The notes: generated by a model from the letters alone, not told the origin. Positions 35,700-48,370 are shown, numbered from the stretch's first letter. The stretch is DNA of 64,000 bases from Isoetes taiwanensis (GCA_021234155.1 JAJEKV010000002.1:4413795-4477794); one strand, 5' to 3'. Translations and numbers: made by a program.

Positions 35700-36590
35700 T
35701 CTATATGGTCGTCACGGTGACCAGTCTAAGAAAACTCCTTTATCTGACACTGAACATCTTGAAGATGGTCAAATAATTAGTAACTCCAAGCAATTTCAGG
35801 TATTAGCTAACCTCGAATTAGATGTTGATTTAACATTGAGCAATTCTCTACCATCTCCTAAACTATTGCCTATTACAAATGATCCTCCCCTTGGTGAGCA
35901 TGATCTCATTCAGACCAATCTTATTGATATTTCACCCATATTTGAGAACATCAATCCTACCTCTTGCGTCATTTCTTCAGAAATTGCAGAACAAATAGCT
36001 TCATTGCAGGACGAGTTAAAGATGGTTTCGCAGCAGCATGTTCAGTGCACTAGTAATTTGATGGAAGAGATAGTTTTGGATACACCTGACAGAGATATGG
36101 TGGTGAACAAGGATCTTGAGTAGAATATTGTTGCAAGAGAGTATGTTTTTACACGAGGAACCAGATGGATTAGACACCGAATATGCATCTGACACAAAAT
36201 TGGCAGATAACTACTTTTTCCCCCAGGCAAGTTCTTTCAGAGCCTTCTTCTCCTTTGATAAATAAGGATAATATGCATACTTCTTCTAACTCTATTATTT
36301 GTTCCAACAAAATGTTTGAATTTGTTCCTGGAGGGGCATCTGATAATAGTGATTATGAGTCAGATAAGGAAAATTGGGATAAAGATGACTTTTTTTTTAT
36401 AATTGCAACTCTAGTGACTTGAACAAGCAAGCACACCAGACCTGTTCTTAAATCTAAAAGTTCTAGAGTAAATAACACTGACCTATCCTTGCTGGACCTT
36501 ACCAATTTGAATAATACACCTACTGCTAATACTAGAAGCAAAAGTAAAAATAGAAAAGAAAGAAAAAGATCTATAAGAGTTTGATCTACC
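35700..36590 (+). pseudogene. LINE ORF1-like C-terminal region
   Basis: 35700-36123 is an open, acidic and polar frame (LSDTEHLEDGQ ... IAEQIASLQDELKMVSQQ) ending in TAG at 36121. Near 36430-36585 another frame reads RPVLKSKSSRVNNTDL, then NTRSKSKNRKERKRSIRV-stop, a basic tail like that at the end of plant LINE ORF1 proteins. The RNA-binding zinc knuckle was not found, so the N-terminal half is probably missing. Position just before the ORF2 ATG supports the call. Confidence 0.5.
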
Positions 36591-36628
36591 TTTACTGCTT
36601 TTTCCATCCTTATTAGTGTCTTGCTTTC

Positions 36629-36845
36629 ATGAAGATCCTTTCCTGGAATGTTAGAGGTATTAAAGGTCCCATTAAAAGAAGAAGAATGATCTCTCAAATT
36701 AGAAGTTATAATGCTGATATAATCCCTGAGGGAGATTAAGCTTCCCAAGTTTGAAACTTCCAACCTTGGTATTTGGATTTACCGGGTGCCTCTTCTACTT
36801 GGATTGAAGCTAATGGGACTAGTGGTGGTTGTTGGCCTTACAACC
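36629..36845 (+). pseudogene. LINE endonuclease N-terminus
   Basis: ATG at 36629 opens MKILSWNVRGIKGPIKRRRM followed by ISQIRSYNADIIPEGD, the diagnostic start of L1 ORF2 endonuclease with its SWN-RG active-site loop. The usual QET becomes PEGD-stop. Then WYLDLPGASSTWIEANGTSGG approximates the segment up to about residue 70. Homology stops at about 36845, where unrelated DNA begins. Confidence 0.85.
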
Positions 36846-38540
36846 CAACATATCGATCATGTGGATCCCTTTTCCATTAGTATTTCCTTATCTATATTTT
36901 AGCCATTCGCTTTTGCACCTCTATTGTTTTCATTTTCCTTAGTTGCACTTTAGATTATAACCTATACCATTTTCATACCTTCATCTTTTTTCTTCCCATT
37001 AGCCGGCAACAAAGCATAGACCTGCTGCACTTCTTAAACATTACGAGAAAGAACCAGTGGAATTTTGTCTAGAATTTATTTGCACTTGACTTCTAACGTC
37101 TATTATTTTGCACAGAATGTTCCATTAAAACCTTGTTGAAGAGACCATTGTTGAAGACCCCATCATGGGGTGAGTTAAGTGATATACACTTGTAGAAGAC
37201 AAGTAAGGAGGAGGGACGCTTTGTAGAAGACCCTTATGGGGACATGTTTCATAGAAGACTCCATGTAGATGTCAACTTATAGAAGACCTCGCATTGGGGA
37301 AAAGCACACACGAAGACCAAGGCATATGACCTTGGCACAGTTACCATTTTCAGCAAGCAAACAGAGATATGGCAACATTTCACCGTTTGAGAAGCAAATT
37401 TTATGGCAGCATATTATTGTTTTATAGGCGGAGGCAAATTATAGAGATATGGCAATATTTGGTGTTTTGAGCAAACAGCGGGTTCTTTTACTTGACAAGC
37501 AAATGCAGAGTAATCAAGGTACAAGGCAAGCAAGGTAGCAAAAATATTAACCTTGCATGTTTCACAGTTTTGGGCAAGAAATCTCACTGAAGTGTGGCAG
37601 CAACATTTTCTGTTGTTTGAGCAAGTACCCATGTAGATAAATGGCAGCATTTCAATATTTTGGGCAAACAAAATGATACATGGTTATAGGCCAAAAGTTG
37701 GAGCACATCTCATTTTTACTTTTCGACGGTAAGCAGAACTTTAGAGCTATAGTCGTATGTGTATTGGAGGAAACAAAAAAAAAAAAAATTGACTATATTT
37801 ACAGGAAGTAATATTGTGACAAAACTGTAACTATGAGCATCATCGAAACCCTAAATGGGCGAAATCCAAGTTCGATGCATTTTGGCATAAATTTTGGAAT
37901 CGTGGGAGCGAAATAGAAGTTGTTGAACTTATGGAGCATCTCAAGTAAGGCATTAAACTGATTCGGGGAAAAAGCGGGCATTTCAAGCGGCAAGGAGGGA
38001 ACAACAAAACCAGGTTCGTGGCATTCATTTGTCATCTTTGGGGGAATAAAAAACGAATTGGGGCGTATCTAGTTTCGAGAGGGAGCGAAGGATTGATAGA
38101 CCTTGTGTTGAATGCAAGTAGATAGCGACTTCAACCATTATTGAACAGACCCAAACATCAAATTGTTTCAAAAGATTAAGTATATGGTTCAAATTGTATT
38201 CATTTTGATATCCATTTGCTTCTAGTTTGCTTCTTTTCTCATCTTAGATTTGAATTCATTGGTGCATAAGACACTATTAATTTGATTGTAACGGTTTGTC
38301 TTTGTATTTTTAAATACAAAAGGTCTATGCTTTGTTCTTTGTAAAATTGATCGTGTTTTGTCTTGTCTAGTCCCATATTTCTTGCACTCCTTCCTTTCCT
38401 ATTTGCCATACAACTATTTTCTGCATTTCATCTCTTTACCCAAACCTTCTTTGTTCTTTTATATTCTATGCCTATCCCATCCATCTCCTTTTAACCTTAG
38501 ATCCTTTGAATATTATCATCCATCTTTTTTTCTTTACTTT
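36846..38540. other. DNA interrupting the LINE endonuclease
   Basis: About 1.7 kb without LINE homology between two adjacent parts of the endonuclease. It contains degenerate repeats with GTAGAAGAC-type words at 37140-37320, then phrases such as AGAGATATGGCAAYATTT twice at 37364 and 37443 and other AGCAAGCAAA-type words to 37680. No ORF of known family. It may be a small non-autonomous insertion; its exact ends and target duplication could not be defined by eye. Confidence 0.5.
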
Positions 38541-38544
38541 GAAT

Positions 38545-39055
38545 TTGGTTGAGGGAACCATTTCCATCATTTCTGCTCGGATACATGATGATTTCTGCTC
38601 CAAGCTATCATCGATTGGTATTGCTATAATTTGGAGAAATATCAAGCATGTCTCCTATTTCAACCGCCCCTCGACGAAATTTGTTATGTTTAAGATAGGT
38701 GACTCCACCTTTGGTATAATCAATATATATGCCTCTACCAACCCTAAAGATAGGGAGATTTTATGGCCTAAGATTAGCTCTGAATCTCTAATGAGCCTAC
38801 CTCACGATTGGATTATTCTTTGGGGACTTCAACAATACTCCTTCTTGGGATATGCATTTGGGTAACAAAATTAATATGATCACCTTAAAGAGATATAATT
38901 GGGACTCTTTTATCTCTGATTCCTCTCTGGTTTATGTGCCCTCCATATCTACTTGTACTTGGTCTAACAAACAAAAAGGTGCTAATAGAGTCTACTGTGC
39001 TCTGGACAGATTTTATGTTTGTAGCCCAAATTCTTCTTTATGAGATAACTATTAT
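38545..39055 (+). pseudogene. LINE endonuclease, central and C-terminal part
   Basis: GIAIIWRNIKHVSYFN matches the GG-(I/V)-A-I-L-W-K stretch of L1 endonuclease, FGIINIYASTNPKDREILW the VYGP-equivalent segment, and DWIILWGLQQYS a decayed GDFN motif. A frame change then gives STCTWSNKQKGANRV, CALDRFYV, matching the conserved TW-SN...RIDRF block. The final histidine segment is not clear. This nuclease nicks target DNA to prime reverse transcription. Confidence 0.82.
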
Positions 39056-39598
39056 GTTATCATTGATGAGAGCTCTTCAATTTTTGACCATCAGCCGCAA
39101 TTCTTACACACTTGTCACCTCACTCAAATTCCTAGAGATGGATTTGTTTCTTATAAATTTAATTGTGCCTTGCTTAAACATGATTCTTTTATGAGTGAGT
39201 TTAGGGGATTCTATCAGAATATTGAGATTGATAATACTGCTCATTCCATGAAACAGTTTTATTCTAAGATCAAGATGGTTAAAAATTGGATCAAAGATTG
39301 GTCTAAAATGAGACATTTGTTGAAATTGAAAGAGAAAGAAAGCCTTCTCTTTTAGATGAGGGAAATTAGGTCTCTGCTCCAGAATGACTCCTATAACAAA
39401 AATCTTCATGTTGGTGAGGAGATAATTGAGAATTATCTCAAGAACATTGAGAAAATTGAAGCTAAGAGTTCTGCCATTAAATACAAAATCAAATATAATA
39501 ATGAGATGGACAAAGGCTACTTTAAGTTCTTCTTCAAAGTACCTAAAACATGTTGCTTTCGAAATTGATGACTCGGGGTTAAGCCCGTCTTTGGTGCT

Positions 39599-41205
39599 TT
39601 GGTGAAGGATCCAAAAGATATTAAGTCCTTTTATGATAATTATGCCTCCCCCTTTTTCTTTAGTCTCCTCTTGGTTGGGGGGACTTGGCAAAACAAAGGA
39701 ATTTTCTATCTCTTATGGATGATATTATTCCCATACGTGGATGGTATGGATGACTCTTTTGTAATTCCACCCAATGAGGAAGAAATTCTTAATATCTCGA
39801 AATCCCTTGATAAGAGCAAATCTCCCGGCTCATGATGGTCCCTAATGAATTCTACCTTCACTTTTTGGGATATTCTTAAGAATGATTTTCTTTCTATGGT
39901 GAGAGGTTTTGGAAATGTTAATCATCTGCATCCCTCTATCTCTTTGGATTTATTGCTCTTATTCCCAAAGTTGACAATCCACACCTTTTGAATGGAGACA
40001 TATCTCTCTCACCAATACTACTTATAACATTTGTGTAAAAATCATTGCTTCGAATCAAGGTTTACCTACAAAAAAATATTAATCATTCTCAATCGCTTTT
40101 CTTCCCAACAAGTTTATTCTAGACAATTATATTGTAGCTATAGGGAGGCCTGCATTGGAATAAACTCTCTCAACAAAATTGTGCTATGTTAAAATTGGAT
40201 TTTAAAAGAGCCTTTGACAACTGTTAGATGGGACTTCTTAGATTTTGCTCTTATCAAGTTGGACTTCATCCTACACTCAAGCTTCTAATTCATAGTCTTA
40301 ATGTCAAATCTAATTTTGATGTGATTGTTAATGGATCTCCTTCCCAATTCTTTTCCCTAGCTCAAGGTGTGAGGTAGAGATGTCCTCTTGCCCCATATCT
40401 CTTCGATTGTAGTAGATATGTTGTCACTTTCAATCTCTGGGTAAAACTAAGGGTTTGAAAATGCCTAACAATGTTGATTCTCGAAATATCTCTCAATATC
40501 ATTGATGACACCTTTGCCTTCTTGGATGCCAATGTCTCTAACATTGAATTTTTCCTTCACATCATCACCAATTCTGCTTTGCCTCACAGTGTCTATTTAA
40601 ATCTCTCCAAATGCACTTTCATTGGTGATATTACTAAGTCTCACATTGCTGATATTAAGGTCTCAAACTGCATGCAAGCCTCCAAGTTGTTAGGCATGCC
40701 TCTCTCTCTTAATCCTTGCTTGAAAGGCCTTTGGCGACCAATCATTGACAGAATTAAGAAGAAGCTTAATATCTACAGAAATTGTTTATCCTTTGCTGGC
40801 AGGACTCTAATTGCAAATTCTGTTCTTGCTAGTTCTCATATCTATTTTTCTTCTGCCTTGCTTGCTCCAAAGAATGTATATAATGAGCTTGAGAAAACAA
40901 TCAGGAAATTCATTTGGAATGGCTCTCACTTGGTTAATTGGAATTCAGTGGCTAGAGATAAAAAAATTGGGAGGTTGAGTTGTAAAGATCTTCATATGCA
41001 GGCCTGTGCTTTAGCAAGCAAATATATTTGGAGATCTCTCTTAAATTGTAACAGTTCTGCCTCTCAGTTTATCAGATATTGGTTATCTTGCTCTCATCCT
41101 GATGGTCATCCTTCTATTGCTCATTCCATTCCTGATTCTTGCTTCAATGAGCTCCATCCTGGCTCTAATACTTCTCCATTAATGCGCAACATCATTATGG
41201 CTTGA
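39599..41205 (+). pseudogene. LINE reverse transcriptase, broken
   Basis: EEILNISKSLDKSKSPG at about 39777-39835 is the pre-RT motif. LKLDFKRAFD at about 40190-40220 carries the first catalytic Asp. NGSPSQFFSLAQGVR at about 40330-40375, then CPLAPYLF, is motif B. IIDDTFAFLDAN at about 40495-40530 is the DD motif. From 40471 a 244-codon frame stays open through LGMPLSLNPCLKGLWRPII, SFAGRTLIANSVLASSHIYF and IRKFIWNGSHLVNWNSVA, the thumb and connection of plant L1 elements. Stops and shifts break the palm region. Confidence 0.9.
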
Positions 41206-41699
41206 AATTGTTTTGATCATGCTACTCTTGAGGATCTAAATTTGCGGATGTCCATCTTCTAGTCTTCCATTCTCGAGAATCATCCTTATAAAGTGTTAGC
41301 CTTTAGGCATCCAAAAATTTATAAAAAAATGGTCTGAGAAAGATTTTCTTGTTATCAATGATCTTTACAAAAATAACAAGCTTATGTCTTGGACTTCCTT
41401 AATGTTATTCATGGTACTTCTAGTGACAAAAAGATCTATTTACATCTCAAATCTATTCTTCCAAGCATCTGGTCTATTTCTTATGTTCCTAAACTTATTA
41501 ATTGAGATTGAATGGGAAATGCAACTATAAGGTCAATAAAGTTTACTCTATGATTAGCAATTAGAAAATTCTTTTAAAAGCTATCTGCAAATGGTCTATT
41601 TAGAAAAGGGTGTAAAGACTCTTTTTTCAAAATGTCTGGAACTCTTACTAAAGTTAGCTTTTTATATGGCTAATTACTCATAAAAGTATCCTAATCTTC

Positions 41700-42330
41700 T
41701 CTCTATCTAGAGAGATTCAAAAACTATTTCTCCTTTATGTTGCTCACGGTTGTTTTGGGGAGGAAATTATTGAGCACATTTTTTTTTCTGTCCTAGATTG
41801 GCTCCTTTCTGGTCTTGGGTTAGTAACAAATTTGGAATGCTTTTACATGATAGCCTAGATGTTGGAAATTTACTGTCCTGTATTTAAAATAAGTGCACTT
41901 TTGCTAACTTTATTATGTTTGTTGCTATGTGGAATATATGGAAAGCTAGAAACGTAATTGTCTATGGTAATAAAAATATTTCCATTTTTTGGATTAAAAC
42001 GCACTTACAGTTTGACATTGAAGCCACTGCCACTGCATATAAGAAATGTTATGCTGCCAAATATGACAAGAAGTGGAACTCAATTGGAGTATTTAAGGGT
42101 TTATCTGATTTATTTGTCTCCAATTTAAGGGCCATTGATTCTAATACTCTTTTTGTTGATCATGATAGCTTATCTCAAACAATGTAAAGGAGTTGGGGAT
42201 GGAAGTTCAGATTTGAGCTCTGAAGATAAGAAAGAAGATTTGGACCTCAGTAGCCTGATGGAAAGACTTTATGTACATACTGAGACATTGGACAAGGAAA
42301 CAATTTGGTCAGACCATTTTGCAAGGAAGT
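41700..42330 (+). pseudogene. LINE ORF2 C-terminal region
   Basis: After the connection, CPRLAPFWSWVSNKFG at about 41800 and a 90-codon frame MFVAMWNIWKARNVIVYGNK onward (41915-42187) match the C-terminal zinc-binding region of plant L1 ORF2 (the usual W-x-I-W-K-x-R-N word is intact). A further frame of 65 codons ends at 42332. 41206-41700 between these is unreadable decayed ORF2. Confidence 0.75.
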
Positions 42331-43016
42331 GATGCAGGTGCAGTGCATGTTTGATTTTTCTCTTCATGTATCACTGCTATATGTCAGACATGCAGTTCAC
42401 CAAATACAGGAAAATGTACTATACACAAGATTATTGGCAGACTTATAAGGTTTTTATTCTTCTTATCCTTGGCAATATAGACTTTGACCCTGCCTTTAGT
42501 GAAGCGTAGAAGATACAACGTGGATCACTACATCTTTGGTTACTTTGACCCCTCCTAAAATTTGATTGTCTCTTGTTAAGCTCTATGACATGTTCCCACG
42601 ATTTCCCTTTCCTAAAACCTATCAATTCAGCCCATAATTGTTCGAATTTTAAATCTTCATCTAGTAATGGTTTTTGGTTGGTTAAGTTTCCTTTCAGGTG
42701 TTGGACAACTTCGACCATAGTGATCTGATTCTCTTGTTCATCTACTGGAAGGATTCCCAAAGATACAAAATTTTGTTTAAGGATGGTGGAAGCACTAAAG
42801 TTTGGAGGCTTGACAAGAGCTTTACATGATTCTTATTCGAACATTTCTGAACTACTCTCCTGGTCAAGACTATAGTAAAATTGTATCTCTGTGGTTCTAA
42901 TTTCCTACTTAAAGGGGCCACATGAATTTTATACTTCATATTTTAACCATTCTCTGCTAATTTTTGGCAGAATAATGTATGGCTTTTCTTGATTAATGAA
43001 AAATCCACTCTTACTT
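42331..43016. other. LINE 3' region with an antisense split ORF
   Basis: Between the last ORF2 frame and the poly(A). On minus, 42939-42742 and 42760-42443 make two overlapping frames (65 and 105 codons) that read as one split protein containing QLWAELIGFRKGKSWEHVI. I do not recognise it. It may be a captured gene fragment carried as LINE 3' DNA or chance. Confidence 0.35.
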
Positions 43017-43040
43017 AAAAAAAAAAAAAAAAAAAAAAAA
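43017..43040 (+). other. LINE poly(A) tail (24 A)
   Basis: An uninterrupted run of 24 A follows ...CCACTCTTACTT and is followed at once by CCCCAAGCCTG, text internal to the tandem units. In intact units that text is preceded by about 5-6 A, so the final few A could belong to the array. Confidence 0.85.
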
Positions 43041-45866
43041 CCCCAAGCCTGAAATATACAAGTCTAAGACAAGATATCCAGACATTTAAGACTAGACATT
43101 CCATTTGGAATAAACAGTCTTTATAAGTGCAACCCTAGATAGGATTTGGTGCAAAAAACCTACCCAAGCCTTGAGAAGGATCGGAAAAGAGTACATTTTG
43201 ACCAAAAAGAATGTTTTGTCAATCTTAAAGAACAATAACAGCTTCCAGATATTTTAGCCAATATAAAAGAAACTAAGTGAAAGAGGCACATGAATAGAGT
43301 TTGGCAGAATCCTTGGATAAGATATTGGAAAGCATATATGGTTGAAATAACAACATATCACTTAAAAAATAGAACTTAGATAATTTAAGAAATTAAACAA
43401 TTTGGTAACAACAATTTAATAATAACTCTCAAGATGTAGTGAATTAAGAAACAATAGAAACCTGAGAACGAGAACACTATTTTAATGAAAAACAGGGAAT
43501 ATTATTAAATTATCATATGTTTATAGACAAAAATAGGACAAATATATCCATCATTTAAGAGTAATGCCGGGGAAGCATTCATTGTAGATGTCAAAATAGA
43601 TAAAATAGGACTTATTTAAATCCAACCGGAGATAGAGAATATCACCAAATAGGAGGTTCATAGTAATAGATTTGCCAATCCACTTAGAGTCGTGTCAAAT
43701 ATAATAAAAGCAAAATCTTTGCTCGAAAAACACCAAACAAATGCATGGAGGTTCAGTCCAGGTTACACTGTACCACAAGAAATTAGACAAGCATTAGAAT
43801 GGTTGCTAACATGAGGTAACAGGTAAGCAATGGACAAAACCAAACTTATCGCCTTTCACCATAATAACTTAGTAACATATTTAGATTTAATTTGATAGCC
43901 CAAACAAGAGAAAACATGAGAACACAATTAATCGAGGAAAAGGATATAGCCGAGAAGCCAATTTGGGAATAAAGGGAATGATAGATATGGACAAACACTA
44001 GATCGGTCTGTGAAAGAGAAGCAAGCTGGGAAACAATAAAATAGAAGGCTAGGAATGTTTTCTAAGAGATCATTAGCCAAATCGGGAACAAATTCTGAAA
44101 GTATTTCTTTGAAGATGTCTCTTATGCTGAATTTTTCCAAGGATTTACAAAAGAAGCATTACTATGAACCACTTTACATTTAGTTTTTCGTCTTTATGCG
44201 ATATAAGGTGCTTTTTTAGTTGGCGTCTTTGATCCTGAGACCTTGTGTTTTGAATTTGATCCTAAAAAAGTTTTTAATAGTATTTTAGTGTCTATAGAAT
44301 TTCAAAAAGCAAGAAACAAGCCTAAAATCAAAAGTCATCGATTGGGGGCCGAGAGCCCAGCTGATTAGGGAAAGCGTAAGTAGACTGTTTGACCACGACC
44401 AAAAATAGGTATAAAAGTTTTTTGAATTCTTGAGATCACACCAAGGAAAAACTCTTTTCATAAAACCCTTGGTGGACATGAATGTCTTATATTAGTGAGA
44501 AGAAATAGTAGAGACCAACAATTTAAATAACACATATAGAAGAAGTAGTATTGAATTTCAAGTACTAACCTTGTAATATACGTATAGTTGACTTGGTAGC
44601 ATCCTTTTGTTCGGGGTGAGATCTTTATTGCCGCCTTTGGTCTTAGAGTATTAGTCATTGGAAGAAGTATCACCATATTTGCTTTTTTTATTTCGGGTAA
44701 TCACTTTGCAACCCGAGAAAGTCTAGGGTCCATAGTGACCCTCGGTGGCCGTTTTGGTGAGAATAAACCCGAAGATATACTGCTACTCATGCTTTCTTTT
44801 TTATCAAAAGGTGCTTTCTTTTTAGACATCTGTTCAACCACGAAAAGCAACCGGTCGAAGAGTCTTTTACGCAATGTCGACCAATTTTGTATTGCCAATT
44901 TGCGCCTTTAGATCCTTTGTTTGGTGCTTACGCATATGAGAGGGTCATACTAATAAAAACTCTCGACTTGAGGAGGTAGGAAAGGTATGCCAAAAGCAAT
45001 TTGGTTTAAGTATATTATGTAACATTTTGGTAAGTCCAACCATCTTTGCCATTGGAGGCACAAGGAAATCTGAGAATCAAGTTATTTAGTATGAACGGGC
45101 GGCATGATCAATCCAAACAATTCCATACGCAATCGGTCTTATCATTTTTCTTTTAAATCTTTCTCACATCCACAAGTAAAGAAAGGCGGTCGTCCTCCAT
45201 ATTTTTTGAAGAAGAACCCATCTCTCTTGTGGTTAGAATATGCCATATTACCTTTCGGCTGACATGTAGAAGCGAGAATTGAATAAGGCAAGGTTGGTCA
45301 AAAAGTCGACTTAAAAGGTAAAAGCAACTTCCGTTTTAGTAAAGTATTTGTCGGTTTAGATGCTTTAGCGATTGGCGAGATCTAATTTCATCATTAGTGA
45401 TGCACATGGGGCTTTCAAGTGTCTACATAAATAGGGGCAATGGCCCCAAAATTACGACTCTTCAAATTGCATGGTCCCGGTGCGACATAGCATTCAACAT
45501 TACATTCGGGTAAAATAGGAAATTTTGAGGAATTTTGTAATGTTAAGGTAGGAACTTCATCTGATCATCCAAATCCTCACTACGAGAATCATTGATTTTG
45601 TCAATTTCATCTTAGTCGGAAGATCTTCATCGAGAAGAAGAAATGGGTTTTAACATCATTTTTCAAGAAAGAATCGATGCGTGCGATTACCGGGTTCAAC
45701 TTGGGTGAAGACTTCATTTCATGCACATTTTCGGATGAGTAAGTCCAATCAAAACTTTTTTTCCTAAATCATCTTCATTGCAAGTTAGGGCAAAAGAGCG
45801 ACTTCCATCTCACCATAAATTTTAGATATCGAGTTTTACAAATCTCTAGTTTGTAATTTGCACACT

Positions 45867-46130
45867 TCATCTTTTGAAATATAGCAAACCATCAGTTAAA
45901 TCCAAGATAACTACGGGTGATACGTTCTTGTCTATGAGGCCTTTCTCTTTAAGAGTGATGAACTCATGAATGTCCTTGTTTTTGATGCACGCATAATCAG
46001 CGTTTGAACCCATAAAGTTTGGACTAGAAATACGCACATATGATAATTTAATGTCATGAGCTCTTTTATCCAAACATTGTTGGATCACATTTGTCATCCT
46101 TATCCACGAAAACATTGTAAAAGTATACAT
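45867..46130 (-). CDS. Conserved 87-codon frame in the unit body
   Basis: NVIQQCLDKRAHDIKLSYVR, ISSPNFMGSN, KNKDIHEFITLKEKGLIDKN, VVILDLTDGLLYFKR-stop. Copies lie at 52587-52775 and about 59300-59500 with small indels. It has normal protein-like composition, so it may be an exon of the element's first protein. Family not recognised. Confidence 0.35.
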   Translation of the reverse strand: MYTFTMFSWIRMTNVIQQCLDKRAHDIKLSYVRISSPNFMGSNADYACIKNKDIHEFITLKEKGLIDKNVSPVVILDLTDGLLYFKR

Positions 46131-46158
46131 AGCGTTAGTTAATTATTTAGGTAGCACC

Positions 46159-46347
46159 ATGATCCTAAATCAAGGTTCTAAGTTAAACTTAGAAGTTGGA
46201 GTAACATTAAAAACCCCAAGCCTGAAATATACAAGTCTAAGACAAGATATCCGGACATTTAAGACTAGACATTCCATTTGGAATAAGCAGGTCTTTATAA
46301 GTGCAACCCTAGATAGGATTTGGTGCAAAAACCTACCCAAGCCTTGA
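46159..46347 (+). other. Plus-strand frame conserved in all units
   Basis: MILNQGSKLNLEVGVTLK and RTFKTRHSIWNKQVFISATL are readable here, at 52809-53132 and at 59582-59839. Since the copies are nearly identical DNA, conservation of an open frame is not independent evidence. The antisense frame is equally open. Coding strand undecided. Confidence 0.25.
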
Positions 46348-47966
46348 GAAGGATGGGAAAAGAGTACATTTTGACCAAAAGAATGTTTTGTCAATCTTAA
46401 AGAACAATACTTGACTTCGGATATTTTAGCCAATATAAAAGAAACTAAGTGAAAGAGGCACATGAATAGAGTTTGGCGGAGAATCCTTGGATAAGATATT
46501 GGAAAGCATATATGGTTGAAATAATTGACATATCACTTAAAAAATAGAACTTAGATAATTTAAGAAATTAAACAATTTGGTAACAACAATTTAATCATAA
46601 CTCTCAAGATGTAGTAGATTAAGAAACAATAGAAACCTGAGCGAGAACACTATTTTAATGAAAAACAGGGAATATTATTAAATTATCATATGTTTATAGA
46701 CAAAAAATAGGACAAATATATCCATCATTTAAAGAGTAATGCAGGGAAGCATTCATTGTAGATGTCAAAATAGATAAAATAGGACTTATTTAAATCCAAC
46801 CGGAGATGTGAGAATATCACCAAATAGGAGGTTCATAGTAATAGATTTGCCAATCCACTTAGAGTCGTGTCAAATATAATAAAGCAAAATCTTTGCTCAG
46901 AAAAACACCAAACAAATGCATGGAGGGTTCAGTCAGGTTACGTACCACAAGAAATTAGACAAGCATTAGAATGGTTTGCTAACAACGAGGGGTAGCAGGG
47001 TAAGCAATGGACAAAACCGACTTATAAGCCTTTCACCATAATAACTTAGTAACATATTTAGATTTAATTAACAAGAGAAAACATGAGAACACAATTAATC
47101 GAGGAAAAGGATATAAGCCGAGAAGCCCACAATTTGGGAATAAAGGGAATGATAGATATGGACAAACACTAGATCGGTCTGTGAGAAAAGAGAAACAAGC
47201 TGGGAACACAATAAAATAGAAAACAACAAGGCTAGGAATGAAATTATGCCATGAGCTACAAGAATCTTAAAAACTGGAAATAATAAGCAGAAGGATCACA
47301 TGTGGTGAAGATGTGAAAATATGTCTTGATTTTTTCTAAGGGTAACAAAAAAGCTGGAAATAACTAGATAATGAAGGATAAGAAAAAACTTCACAATCTG
47401 GATAAGTTCTTTCTAAAAGGTGTATCTATCTAGGACCACTTTGGTGCTATGAAAAAAAAAGGAAACAGTATTTTAGTGTCTAGAGAACAAGGTAACATAA
47501 GTATAGAAAGGACAAAGGAGCTCAAGAAGAGGATGGATTGAGAGGAGATAAATTAAGATTTTTGTTCAATGGTTCATTAAGACATAACGTGACAAGCGAG
47601 GTAGAGGAAGATAACAATATATGAATCACGAAATTGAAAAGCCACGAACTATAACTACATTAGTAAACAAAAATTGGATTCAAAGGGTTAAAATAGATAA
47701 AATATTAAGGCTCGGCTGAATCAAAAGTTCTAGATTAACAAACTTTTCGTTAGGATATAAAAGGCGGCAAGAACATAATTTAACTAGAGTAACATAAAGA
47801 AAACAATGAATAAATAAACCAAAGGCCGGGGGTTACTTTAGATGGGGAATTCATACTATCTTTAGATCTATTTAAGCTTTGTTATATTTCGAAAACCGGA
47901 GTAACTAGGTTACATCACGGCTTAACAATGTCATTCTATAAACAATATAGACAACTAGACAACTAG

Positions 47967-48370
47967 TTAAATAGCATTAGTATTGAGAAAAAAGCGGGAT
48001 ATCATATTGTATTCAGAAATGAAATTTAATTCAATATGAAAGGTGAATGGGATCGGTTGCACTGCCCACGAGTTCGGTTTGAGCATCGGTAGGGATATTA
48101 GGCATGGGATTAGGATTTTCTTGGCTATCGGCAATAACCACCAATTGGGCAACACCGGCGGGAATACTTAGTAGGAGTAGAGGAACAGCTCCCAATATTG
48201 GTTGTCATCTCCTTCAAGCCCATGAATGCTTTTGGCTTTTGTATGTTTGTGAAAATCAAACAAATTTTTCTTTTTTTAAGCCATCTTCTTCTCTTCTTTC
48301 AATGCACGTGAATGGTGGCTTTATTTAATCCACCTTTCTTTCTTCCCATAAATCTTTCCAAACATGGATA
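47967..48370 (-). CDS. Lysine-rich exon-like ORF at the head of unit 1
   Basis: Third copy, with the frame LPNWWLLPIAKKILIPCLIS at 47967-48155 and the basic segment upstream on minus. It lies next to the palindrome at 48548-48570, as in the other units. Confidence 0.35.

Larger units (their letters stand above)
35690..43040 (+). mobile_element. L1-type LINE (non-LTR retrotransposon), degraded
   Basis: Plus-strand order: an ORF1-like region with a basic tail, apurinic-type endonuclease, reverse transcriptase, thumb/connection, a C-terminal region, about 0.7 kb of 3' DNA, then 24 A. This is the plant L1 order. Many frameshifts and stops occur. The endonuclease is interrupted by about 1.7 kb of unrelated DNA at 36846-38540. 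The 5' limit is uncertain because ORF1 appears 5'-truncated and a SINE-like head adjoins it. Without target-site duplications the poly(A) is the only firm border. Confidence 0.88.

Noticed and set aside
35560-36123. 187-codon ORF as a single novel gene
   Set aside because: It starts inside a SINE-like head and continues into LINE ORF1-like text, so it is a fusion of two repeats, not a gene.
37137-37330. Regularly spaced GAAGAC words suggesting a CRISPR-like array
   Set aside because: Spacing and repeat sequence are irregular, the setting is eukaryotic, and no cas-like gene exists.
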